From VFMC01 sp040380855 (GTDB lineage: Bacteria; Actinomycetota; Acidimicrobiia; Acidimicrobiales; Ilumatobacteraceae), in the NCBI GenBank assembly GCA_040380855.1, contig JBEIIG010000052.1:1-26762 (forward strand): a stretch of 26,762 nucleotides of DNA. The letters are read 5' to 3'. Below are positions 14,215-21,962 of this stretch, one piece after another; positions within the stretch are counted from its first letter, which is position 1, and the number at the start of each line of letters is the position of its first letter. Below the pieces are notes generated by a model. That model was given only the letters and a program-made list of their open reading frames with translations, made no database searches and was not told where the DNA came from. The position numbers and the translations under genes were made by a program.

Positions 14215-15524
14215 GCGCACCGGACCTGATGCTCGTCACGGCGGTGACGCGGGCGGTGCAAGACGCGCTCGAGGCGGATGCCACGGAACGCGTGCGCGCT
14301 GGCAAACCACCACTCGCACGCTCCGGCCAGGAAGCGCTCGCGTACAAGGTGCTGAGCGCGGAGCTGCAGCGCCATGACGCCGAGCGGTTGGGCAGCGGTG
14401 GTGCGCGGCTGACGCCCGAGATGGAGCAATCCGTCGTTGATCGTGTCCTCGCGCTGTCCGTGGGCCTTGGTCCGGTCGAGTTGTTGCTGGCCGACGAATC
14501 GGTCGAAGAGATCGTGGCGTCTCGCTTCGACCTCGTGTTCGTCTACCGATCGGACGGCTCCGTCGAGCACCTCGATGAGCGGCTGTGGGCGAGCGAGCAG
14601 GAGCTGGAGGCGTGGCTCTCGCATCTTGCTCGTACCGCTGGACGGACGGAACGTCAGTTCAACAACCAGGTGCCGCTGCTCGTGATGCGCCTGGGCGAAG
14701 GTCTGCGCCTCGCCGCCACTCGCGACGTCTCGCAACACGTCTCGTTCGCGCTCCGACGGAACACGTTGGGCAAGGTGACGCTCTCGGATCTGCTGGGCCT
14801 CGGGATGATGCCGGCCGCAGTCGCAGAGTTGCTTGCCGCGTGCATGCGGTCGACGGAGATCCGGCTGGTCTTCTCGGGGCCGACCGGGTCGGGCAAGTCC
14901 ACGCTCGTTCGAGCCTGCCTTGCGGAGCTGAGCCCGATGGCGCGAGTCGTGGTGATCGAGGACACCGCCGAGCTCGACTTCTTCGACCCCGTGCTCCACC
15001 CGAACGTCGAGTCGTGGGAGGAGCGTCTGGCGAACAACGAAGGGGAAGGCTCGATCTCATCGGGCAGTCAGGTGAAGCACGCATTGCGTTACCGGCCGGA
15101 CTGGTTGGTCTTCGGCGAGGTTCGTGACTCGGACGGTGCCGTCCCGATGCTGAAAGCAATGACACACGGACAGTCGTCGTTGACGACGGTGCACGCGGCC
15201 TCCGCCGTAGGCGCGCTCGACAAGTTGGCCCTCTACCTCGGCACAGGCGAGGACCGGCTTCCGCCCGAGGTTGCCCACAACCAGCTCCGCCAAGCGATCG
15301 ACTTCGTCATCCATCTCGACAGAGGATCGGACGGCCGACGCGTGGTCGTCGAAGTGACCGAGGTGGCTGGCTTCGATGGCCGTCGCTGCACGACGAACTC
15401 GATTGTCACCCGAGATCCGGCCACGGGCGAAACCGTGACGTTGAACCGTCTGGAGCAACACCATCGCGAGCGCTTGCGCCGAGCTGGATTCGATGATTCC
15501 GTGCTCGGAGGAGGGTTCAGATGA
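14211..15524 (+). CDS. cpaF: CpaF/TadA secretion ATPase
   Basis: 437 residues; a hexameric traffic ATPase that powers Tad pilus assembly at the cytoplasmic face of the membrane. The N-terminal domain (about 1-215) carries the CpaF signature LLADESVEEIVA and, later, ERQFNNQVPLLVMRL. The ATPase domain has Walker A GPTGSGKST (223-231), the Asp box VVVIEDTAELDF (247-257), Walker B in RYRPDWLVFGEVRDSD (293-308) and the His box MTHGQSSLTTVHA (317-329). All catalytic elements are intact and length is normal. The ATG at 14211 overlaps the stop of the CpaE-like gene, and its own stop overlaps tadB. VirB11-like ATPases are relatives, but the TadB/TadC neighbours settle the Tad assignment. Confidence 0.95.
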   Translation: MSAPDLMLVTAVTRAVQDALEADATERVRAGKPPLARSGQEALAYKVLSAELQRHDAERLGSGGARLTPEMEQSVVDRVLALSVGLGPVELLLADESVEEIVASRFDLVFVYRSDGSVEHLDERLWASEQELEAWLSHLARTAGRTERQFNNQVPLLVMRLGEGLRLAATRDVSQHVSFALRRNTLGKVTLSDLLGLGMMPAAVAELLAACMRSTEIRLVFSGPTGSGKSTLVRACLAELSPMARVVVIEDTAELDFFDPVLHPNVESWEERLANNEGEGSISSGSQVKHALRYRPDWLVFGEVRDSDGAVPMLKAMTHGQSSLTTVHAASAVGALDKLALYLGTGEDRLPPEVAHNQLRQAIDFVIHLDRGSDGRRVVVEVTEVAGFDGRRCTTNSIVTRDPATGETVTLNRLEQHHRERLRRAGFDDSVLGGGFR

Positions 15525-16369
15525 GAACTCTCGCTGGAGCGGTCACGGGGCTGCTGTTCGCCGTCGGCCTGTGGATTGCGATTGCAGGCTGTCGTGGTAT
15601 CACCCAGCGTTCCACGGCGCGTCGGTCGATCTCGTGGGATCAGCTTTGGTGGCGCGGTGGACTCGTCGTGGCTGCTGCCGCCGCCGGATGGGCGTTGACG
15701 GGTTGGCCGGCCGCCGGTGTGCTCGCAGGTGGCGCCGCTGCCGTTGCGCCGCTGTTGTCAGGCACTCGGCGACGTCGAGACGAACTCAACGCCAAGAGCG
15801 AAGCCCTTGCGTCGTGGGCGGAGATGCTGCGCGACACGATCACCGCTCATGCAGGTCTTCGCGAGGCGATCGCCTTGACCGCGCGGGTGGCGCCTGCACC
15901 GATACGGAAGGAGGTGCAGCTGCTCGCCGTGCGGGCCGAGCGGGAATCGCTCACGACGGCGTTGCGTCGGTTCGCTGTCGAAGTCGCCGACCCAGTCGCC
16001 GATCTCATCGTGGCTTCGCTGGTGATCGCAGCGGAACGGCAGGCACAGCGGCTCGCCGAGCTGCTGACGCAGATTGCAGGATCAGCGAGGGAACAGTCGG
16101 CGATGCGTCTGCGGGTCGAGACCGGCCGGGCTCGCACCTACGCGTCGTCCCGGGCGCTAGTCGCGATCACCTTCGGACTTGCCGTCATCCTGCTGGTGTT
16201 CTCCCCAACCTTCATGTCCCCGTACGACAGCGCCACGGGGCAGATCGTTCTGATGGCGATCGGCGCGCTGTTCGCCGGAGCGCTTTGGGCATTGGTGCAA
16301 CTTGGTCGGCCGGTTACGCCGCCGCGACTTCTCGCCGGCATCGAGGACGAACGGGTGGGTCGATCGTGA
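15521..16369 (+). CDS. tadB: TadB-like inner-membrane platform protein (type II secretion F domain)
   Basis: 282 residues. Hydrophobic segments lie near 3-23, 47-78, 215-237 and 246-266, with a cytoplasmic central region between the second and third. That region has the T2SF-type pattern (ALASWAEMLRDTITAHAGLREAIALTA, then a repeated A-E-R helix). TadB and TadC form the membrane platform that transfers pilins from the CpaF motor into the growing pilus. Start ATG 15521 overlaps cpaF; stop overlaps tadC (GTGA). Confidence 0.88.
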   Translation: MRTLAGAVTGLLFAVGLWIAIAGCRGITQRSTARRSISWDQLWWRGGLVVAAAAAGWALTGWPAAGVLAGGAAAVAPLLSGTRRRRDELNAKSEALASWAEMLRDTITAHAGLREAIALTARVAPAPIRKEVQLLAVRAERESLTTALRRFAVEVADPVADLIVASLVIAAERQAQRLAELLTQIAGSAREQSAMRLRVETGRARTYASSRALVAITFGLAVILLVFSPTFMSPYDSATGQIVLMAIGALFAGALWALVQLGRPVTPPRLLAGIEDERVGRS

Positions 16370-17229
16370 GTGTCCTCGTGGTGGCCCTGGCAGGCGGTCT
16401 CGCGGGTGCCGGTTTGCTCCTGGTGGTGAGGGGCCTCGTCGGCGCAACCACACCACTCGCGGCTCTCGTCGCCGAACTCCACCGACCTCGACTCGTCCAG
16501 GTGCCGGTGGACCATCGAGGGCTCGCCGTTCGATGGCTGGCGGGCTCGGGCACGCCGACCCGCGACGCCGACTTGGCGGTGTGCGAGCGTGATCTCGCTC
16601 GCTGGGTGCAAGACCGACTCGTTTGGTCGCTGCTGCTGGCCGCGCCCGGACTCGCACTGGTGCTCCTGTCGGTGGCTGGTGGCGTAGCGCCGGTGTCCCC
16701 ATTCGTGGCCGTCGCAGCGGCATGTGTCGGCGCGATCGCCGGTTGGTTCTATGCCCGCATCGACCTTGCGTCCGATGCGGACAAGGCGAGGCGCGCGTTC
16801 CGCCACGGTCTGGCCGGCTACCTCGAGTTAGTGACCATCTTGATGTCAGGCGGCGCAGGGGTCGAGACGGCCATGTTCGACGCAGTGGCAGTAGGACGTG
16901 GTGGACCCTTCCGTCATCTGCGAGCAGCCCTCTCCGCTGCGCAAGCGCGACGTGAACCTCCCTGGCGAGCGCTCGGCCAGCTCGGTGATCGGCTCGGAAT
17001 CGTGGAGTTGGAGGAGCTCGAGGCCTCGATGACGCTCGCCGGTGGCGGCGCCCAGGTTCGTGACTCGCTGACAGCGAAAGCGACGGCGATTCGAATCAAG
17101 GATCTCTCGCAGATCGAGTCGGAGGCGCAGTCGCGCTCCGAGACCATGGTGCTTCCCGTCGCCTTGATGTTCGCGGGGTTCCTCGTCCTCATTGGCTACC
17201 CGGCGCTGGCTGCGCTCTCGTCGCCATGA
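16366..17229 (+). CDS. tadC: TadC-like inner-membrane platform protein (type II secretion F domain)
   Basis: 287 residues from GTG 16366. Membrane segments are near 2-22, 85-105, 110-130 and 262-282. The cytoplasmic T2SF core contains RRAFRHGLAGYLELVTILMS and GAGVETAMFDAV, then RLGIVELEELEASMTLAGGG, a pattern shared by TadC proteins. It pairs with TadB. It is followed by the first real gap in the operon (87 bases) and then the pilin gene, a place where processing or extra promoter activity could raise pilin levels. Confidence 0.88.
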   Translation: MSVLVVALAGGLAGAGLLLVVRGLVGATTPLAALVAELHRPRLVQVPVDHRGLAVRWLAGSGTPTRDADLAVCERDLARWVQDRLVWSLLLAAPGLALVLLSVAGGVAPVSPFVAVAAACVGAIAGWFYARIDLASDADKARRAFRHGLAGYLELVTILMSGGAGVETAMFDAVAVGRGGPFRHLRAALSAAQARREPPWRALGQLGDRLGIVELEELEASMTLAGGGAQVRDSLTAKATAIRIKDLSQIESEAQSRSETMVLPVALMFAGFLVLIGYPALAALSSP

Positions 17230-17316
17230 GACCGCTCGACCGAAGCCGTCGTGGTGTTCCGGCCCACCACGAAGTACGTCCACTCTCGACCGGCACTCAC
17301 GAGAGGAGCACCAGCC

Positions 17317-17529
17317 ATGCTGGAACTACAGGTACAACTCTGGTCGGTGTGGCTGCGCGCTGTGGCGGCGACGCGGGAGCGACTGGTCGAGGCCGGCCAC
17401 GAGAGGGATCGTGGCGAGGTGACGGCGACAACGGCCTTGATCGTGATCCTCGTGATCGCGGCCATTGCCGCCGGCGGCGTGATTGCGATCAAGATCGCAA
17501 ACAACGCGAACAACGTGCCGGAACCCTGA
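17317..17529 (+). CDS. small Flp/TadE-type prepilin
   Basis: 70 residues from ATG 17317, with a strong ribosome site GAGAGGAG (17301-17308). After a 35-residue charged leader comes RDRGEVTATTALIVILVIAA and onward, a class III prepilin-like arrangement: a glycine just before a Glu, then an unbroken hydrophobic helix. Cleavage after the Gly at about position 33 would leave a mature pilin of roughly 37 residues ending NNANNVPEP. Small size, a strong ribosome site and a position after TadC suggest that it is the major pilin. It lacks the E-Y pair of classical Flp pilins, so the processing site is inferred by comparison with the next gene, which repeats RDRGEVTAT. Confidence 0.75.
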   Translation: MLELQVQLWSVWLRAVAATRERLVEAGHERDRGEVTATTALIVILVIAAIAAGGVIAIKIANNANNVPEP

Positions 17530-17909
17530 GGCACCGCGATCGGGGAGAGGTCACGGCCACCGTCCTCATGGTCCCGCTGATACTTCTCGCGACGTTGTTC
17601 GTCGTTCAGTACGGGCTGGCGTACTACGCCCGGCAGGTGCTGGCCGGCGCGACACAAGATGGTGCCTCTGCCGCGGCGCGTCAGGACTCGTCGCCCGAGT
17701 CCGGCGCTGCGCTCGCAGAGGACCTCATTGACGAGGGCGGCGGCTCCTTGCTCGACTCGTACTCTGCCTCGGGGACATCGGATGGCGAGACCGTCACGGT
17801 TGCCGCCAGCGGTGAGGTCGTTTCGCTGCTGCCGTTCTTCGGGACGATCACGGTGAAGGCCCAGGCGACCGCCAAGGTGGAGTCGTTCGACCCGCAGGGT
17901 GCGCCATGA
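17526..17909 (+). CDS. TadE-like minor pilin/pseudopilin (probable CTG start)
   Basis: 127 residues if translation begins at CTG 17526, the only plausible start in this frame. It overlaps the pilin TGA by 4 bases exactly as ATGA and GTGA do at the other junctions of the operon. The next upstream ATG/GTG/TTG codons are more than 200 bases away inside the pilin gene, and the next downstream ATG lies inside the membrane helix. The protein has a very short leader, RDRGEVTAT, a transmembrane helix (VLMVPLILLATLFVVQYGLAYYA) and an alpha-beta extracellular part, as in TadE proteins. It probably primes or caps the Tad pilus after cleavage by a prepilin peptidase. Confidence 0.78.
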   Translation: MRHRDRGEVTATVLMVPLILLATLFVVQYGLAYYARQVLAGATQDGASAAARQDSSPESGAALAEDLIDEGGGSLLDSYSASGTSDGETVTVAASGEVVSLLPFFGTITVKAQATAKVESFDPQGAP

Positions 17910-18340
17910 GAGAGGTGGACGAGCGACCGATGCGGCACGATGACCGGGGCTCGGCTGGCGTAGAAGCGGCCATCGCCGTCACGTCGCTCCTCCTCGTCGG
18001 CTTCTTCATCATCGGCGCGATTCGAGTCGTCGGAAGCGGCGGAGACGTCGACGCCGCTGCGCGCTCCGCAGCTCGTGCGGCGGCGGCGGAGTACGACCCG
18101 GGCTCGGCCTCGGCTGCCGCCGAAGAGGTCGCTTCGCAGACTCTTGCCGCACGAGGAGTTGCATGTCAGGACCTCGCAGTCACGGTCGAGGGCGACCTAT
18201 CGCCGGGCAGTGTCGTCGTCGTCGAGGTCACCTGCAATGTGTCCCTTGCCGATGTAGTGCTCGCGGGCTTTCCTGGCAGTCGCACCGTCACGGGCCGAGG
18301 AGTCGAGCAAGTCGACGTCGTTCGGGGAGGTCAAGCGTGA
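17906..18340 (+). CDS. TadE-like minor pilin/pseudopilin
   Basis: 144 residues from ATG 17906 (ATGA overlap). The N-terminus RHDDRGSAGVEAAIAV has the canonical pattern: Gly, then E at +5 of the mature form. A single helix (TSLLLVGFFIIGAIRVV) and an exposed domain with many alanine helices (DVDAAARSAARAAAAEYD) and one Cys pair (VACQDLAV and VTCNVSL) follow. This matches TadE/RcpX-type pseudopilins. The stop overlaps the next gene. Confidence 0.82.
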   Translation: MREVDERPMRHDDRGSAGVEAAIAVTSLLLVGFFIIGAIRVVGSGGDVDAAARSAARAAAAEYDPGSASAAAEEVASQTLAARGVACQDLAVTVEGDLSPGSVVVVEVTCNVSLADVVLAGFPGSRTVTGRGVEQVDVVRGGQA

Positions 18341-18774
18341 GAGGGTGCAGGAGCCCGCGCCGTCATCGACCTGACGAGCTGGGTGACAGCGGCTCGGTCA
18401 TGCCGATGACGACGATCCTCGTGGTCTTCCTCATGTTCGGAGCGTGGTCGCTCGTGTCGGCCACACAGCAGTGGTCTGCTCGCCGCGATGCGCACGCCGT
18501 GGCGGCAGCGGCCGCCCGTGCGGGCGCGCAGGGTGATGCAACAGCGCTTCGATCCGGCGGCGTGATCGACGAAGCCGCTGCCATCGAGCGCGCCGAGGCG
18601 ATCATCGCTGCTTCGGGGTACTCGGGCGACGTCTCCGTGGATGGTGAGACGGTCACGGTGACGGTCTCAGCGGGTGTGGGCTACGCGTTTCCCGCACCAG
18701 GATTCCCCGAGAGTGTGAGCGGCAGTGCGACGGCCGTCGCACAGCGCGGTGTGACCGGGGAGGAGGGAGGCTGA
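18337..18774 (+). CDS. TadE/TadF-like (Rv3654c-like) pseudopilin
   Basis: 145 residues from GTG 18337, with GGGGAGG 8 bases upstream and a GTGA overlap. The N-terminus reads GDSGSVMPMTTILVVFLMFG, then AWSLVSATQQWSARRDAHAVAAAAA. This is the helix and alanine-rich amphipathic start typical of actinobacterial helicase/secretion-neighbourhood TadE-like proteins. Glu5 of the mature form is replaced (position occupied by Pro/Met), as is common in this subgroup. It probably lies in the membrane at the pilus base. Confidence 0.78.
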   Translation: MRGCRSPRRHRPDELGDSGSVMPMTTILVVFLMFGAWSLVSATQQWSARRDAHAVAAAAARAGAQGDATALRSGGVIDEAAAIERAEAIIAASGYSGDVSVDGETVTVTVSAGVGYAFPAPGFPESVSGSATAVAQRGVTGEEGG

Positions 18775-18775
18775 C

Positions 18776-21700
18776 GTGGCCCGCCTAACGAATCGCATCC
18801 GCTCGCTGGCTGCGCTGCTGGCACTCTTTGCCCTCCTCGTCGGTGTACCGATGTTGCTCGCCCTCGTGGCTGGCTGGCCGCTGCCCCGCCGCGCGCCCGA
18901 TTGGAGTCGCATCTCGACCGCTGTCCAGCAGGGCGACATTCCCGGCGAGGCCGTCATCAAGGTTCTCGCCGCCCTGGTCTGGATCGCCTGGGCGCAGCTT
19001 GCGTGGGCCATCGTGTGGGAGCTGGTGGTCAACGTGCCTCGCTCGAACCGGGGTCAGCTCGCCCAACCAGCACCACTGGTGCCGGCGGGGGTGGGTAGGG
19101 GCATCGGAAGGCTGGTGGCGCTGGCCCTGTCGATCGGCATCACACTCGCATCGACGCCCACACCATCGCTGGCTCGCCCTGCCCCAGCGGTTGCCATGGC
19201 GTCGCGGGCGCCCTCCGCGAGCACCATCGTGCTGGGTGCAGCCAGACCCGACAATGCGACGACGGTCGAGCAGGTCCGCTCTTGGCGCGTCGCCGACAGC
19301 GACAGCCTGTGGGACATAGCGGTCGTCGCACTGGGCGACGGATCTCGTTCATCGGAGATCGTCGACCTCAACTGGCAACTGCGATCTCCGCGCGACGTTC
19401 GAGCGGGACAGGTCCTTCGGCTTCCGGCCGACGCAGCGGTGCCGGCCGACAGAGTGCCCTCATCGGCCCCGCCCCAGGGACTGCTTGATCACGTCGACTC
19501 GTATCTCGCGCCGGCCGTCGTCACCATCGAGCAGGGGGACACGCTGTGGGATCTCTCCGAGGACCGCCTCGAGGTGGCGAAAGCTGAACCCGTCAGTGGT
19601 CGCGAGACGATCGAGTACCTCGACGAGGTGATTGCAGCGAACCCCGACACGATCGAGGACCCGAACCTCATCTTCCCCGGCGAGCAGTTCATGTTCCCGG
19701 AGATCGGTGAGGCTCCTGCACCGACGGCCCCAGCACCCGAGAGCACCCCAGCGCCGGAGCCTTCTCCGCCTGAGTCCCAAACCGCACCGACGGCATCACC
19801 GACGGTCTCGCCGGAAACGCCACCCTCGGTGCCCGTGACGACCACTGCCGTGCCGGCGGCCGCGGTGCCATCGACATCGGCCCCCGCGACGACGCCAGTG
19901 TCCGAAGCGCCGATCGTCTCGTCGTCTGATTCCGACGGCGCAGCGGCAGAGGGCGGGAGCGCAGTGCCCTGGTTGGCTGGCTTGACCGGTGCGACGGTTC
20001 TCAGCGCTGGAGCGCTCACGGCGTACCGACGGCAGCAGCGTCGACGAGCAGCGCGTGGTGAGCGGACGCTCCGCCGTGATGCTGCGGTACGCACGGCGAC
20101 GGAGCGGCAACTGGTGAGAATTGGCGATGTGTCCTTCGTTCGATGGGCGAATCTTGAGCTGGCTGAACTTGCTCGGGGTCTTGTCCCGGCCGACGTGCGC
20201 GGCACGCCGATCGCGGTCGAGATGTCCGCCGACCACGGGCTCGAGTTGCTCTGGGATGAACCGAACCCTGTCGCTCCCCGACCATGGGAGGCTGCCGACG
20301 GTGGATGGTCGTGGCGGCTGATCTACGACGCCGACCTCCACTTGCCGGCGAGACCCGAGACCGCACCGATCCCCGGTCTGGTCACCTTCGGCAGCAGAGA
20401 CGGCGGAACGCTGCTCGTCAATCTCGAAGCGCTCGGCTCCCTCGCGGTGACCGGTGATGCCACAGCGGTCGAGGCATTTGTCCGCTCGCTGGTGCTCGAG
20501 CTCTCGCTGTCGGACGAGCTGGCGAACAGCTACCTGTTCCTCGTCGACTTGGATCTTGAAGTGGATGCCGGCACGGGTCGAGCGTGTTCCACCAGTGAAG
20601 GGGATGCGGTCTCACGGATCACTTCGGTCGCAGAGCAGCACGCAGAAGTCCTTCGAGCCGCTTCGCTGGACTCCTCGTTTGGGCTTCGCCTGAACGGAGC
20701 GGCTGACGGTCGCGAACTGACGGTTGTCGTCGCTGCTGCCGACCAGCTGGAACACGCGGATGTGCTGTCGGCCGAGGCGACCCCGAATCGAGGCGTGGCC
20801 GTCGTTCTGGCAGGTGACGCGCCGGCGCGTGCGACTCTCGCAGTCGATGCCGATGGATCGGCGCTGCTGTCGCCAATTGGCCTGCGCTTTCAAGCTGTCG
20901 CACTCGAGGCGGCTCCGGCTGAGGGTCTCGTCTCGCTACTGCACGGGTTCGAGATGAGCGACGAAGACACTGTTGACGGCGAGGAGGAGGATGGAGTCGG
21001 TGAGGTTCGCCCGCTCGACGTCGATGCGCTCGACGACGATCTCGGTGAGGATGACGAGTGGGAGCCGCCGGCGCCAGAGGTTCTCGTGCGAGTCCTCGGC
21101 CCGCCACGTGTGGACGGCCACCCGAACCTCGGTCGCCTGGACGTGAGCCTCGTCGCCTTCCTCGCCTGCAATGGCGGCCAAGCGACGGAGGACCAGGTCG
21201 TCAACGCCGTGTGGGGAGGCCGGGCAATCGAGAAGGTGACACTCTGGAATCGCATCTCGAAAGCGAGGGTCTCGCTCGGTGCGGCGCTCCCAGCGCGGGA
21301 ACAGGGCGCCAGCACCGTGCGTCTCGCAGCAGGCGTCTTGACGGACCTGACGGTGATGAAGGCCTTCGCCGCGCGTGCGGAGGAGGTGTCGTCTGGCGAA
21401 GCCATCGACTTGCTCCTCCAAGCGACGGCCCTCATTGAGGGCACGCCGTTCGATGCCCAGGGTTACGACTGGTCGTACGAGCACCAGTTCAATGCCGAGG
21501 CATGCGAGGCGATCGAGAGTGTGTGCTTGAGGCTCGCGGAGTTTGCGGTCGAGCACGGAGATTTGTCGGCAGCTCGGAGTGCGATCAGCCGCGGCCTGAA
21601 GGCTTTGCCGCTGAACGAGCCGCTGTACCGCTGGCGGATGCGTGTGGAGGCTCAGGCGGGCAACGTCGGAGGCGTCCGAGCCGCGTTCGCTGAACTCAGC

Positions 21701-21802
21701 ACCCGCCTAGCAGATCTGGACTCAGCGACCGCGCCGAGCACGTCGACCGAGCTGTTGTACGACCAGCTTCTCTCGCAGCCCTCGGTTCTGCGTACGGCCT
21801 GA
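18776..21802 (+). CDS. membrane-spanning LysM - winged HTH - BTAD regulator
   Basis: 1008 residues from GTG 18776, with AGGAGGGAGG just upstream. Order: N-terminal hydrophobic segments (about 10-33, 62-85, 110-127); LysM 1 (about 168-217) and LysM 2 (about 248-309, EQGDTLWDLSEDRL), which bind peptidoglycan; a Pro/Thr/Ser linker (310-395); a membrane helix (about 397-416) followed by a strongly basic stop-transfer run; a large cytoplasmic region of unknown fold (430-720); an acidic stretch (727-762); a winged HTH of SARP/OmpR type (about 768-840); and a BTAD tetratricopeptide-like domain (about 855-985). Such LysM-BTAD proteins are known beside actinobacterial Tad loci. The layout suggests a one-component sensor linking cell-wall contact to transcription, possibly at the bipartite motif of this element (inference). 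Confidence 0.85.
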   Translation: MARLTNRIRSLAALLALFALLVGVPMLLALVAGWPLPRRAPDWSRISTAVQQGDIPGEAVIKVLAALVWIAWAQLAWAIVWELVVNVPRSNRGQLAQPAPLVPAGVGRGIGRLVALALSIGITLASTPTPSLARPAPAVAMASRAPSASTIVLGAARPDNATTVEQVRSWRVADSDSLWDIAVVALGDGSRSSEIVDLNWQLRSPRDVRAGQVLRLPADAAVPADRVPSSAPPQGLLDHVDSYLAPAVVTIEQGDTLWDLSEDRLEVAKAEPVSGRETIEYLDEVIAANPDTIEDPNLIFPGEQFMFPEIGEAPAPTAPAPESTPAPEPSPPESQTAPTASPTVSPETPPSVPVTTTAVPAAAVPSTSAPATTPVSEAPIVSSSDSDGAAAEGGSAVPWLAGLTGATVLSAGALTAYRRQQRRRAARGERTLRRDAAVRTATERQLVRIGDVSFVRWANLELAELARGLVPADVRGTPIAVEMSADHGLELLWDEPNPVAPRPWEAADGGWSWRLIYDADLHLPARPETAPIPGLVTFGSRDGGTLLVNLEALGSLAVTGDATAVEAFVRSLVLELSLSDELANSYLFLVDLDLEVDAGTGRACSTSEGDAVSRITSVAEQHAEVLRAASLDSSFGLRLNGAADGRELTVVVAAADQLEHADVLSAEATPNRGVAVVLAGDAPARATLAVDADGSALLSPIGLRFQAVALEAAPAEGLVSLLHGFEMSDEDTVDGEEEDGVGEVRPLDVDALDDDLGEDDEWEPPAPEVLVRVLGPPRVDGHPNLGRLDVSLVAFLACNGGQATEDQVVNAVWGGRAIEKVTLWNRISKARVSLGAALPAREQGASTVRLAAGVLTDLTVMKAFAARAEEVSSGEAIDLLLQATALIEGTPFDAQGYDWSYEHQFNAEACEAIESVCLRLAEFAVEHGDLSAARSAISRGLKALPLNEPLYRWRMRVEAQAGNVGGVRAAFAELSTRLADLDSATAPSTSTELLYDQLLSQPSVLRTA

Positions 21803-21850
21803 CGCGTCTGCACGAGCGAGTCGACGCAACCACGGCGCAGGAGACGCGTC
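21801..21850. repeat. 9-bp inverted repeat after the Tad operon
   Basis: GACGCGTCT (21801-21809) and AGACGCGTC (21842-21850) are exact reverse complements 32 bases apart, and each contains the self-palindrome GACGCGTC. It begins at the last base pair of the LysM-BTAD stop codon. It may form a weak terminator-like structure or be two operator half-sites. There is no T tract. Confidence 0.4.
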
Positions 21851-21962
21851 GCATCGGTAGGCGATGGTCGTGGCATCTTGGGCGAAGCGACGGGGCCGAC
21901 CTTGTTCCATCGGGTCCCAGGCCCACCGCAGGGGCCCGGCGGTTCATCTACGTTCCAGGTAC

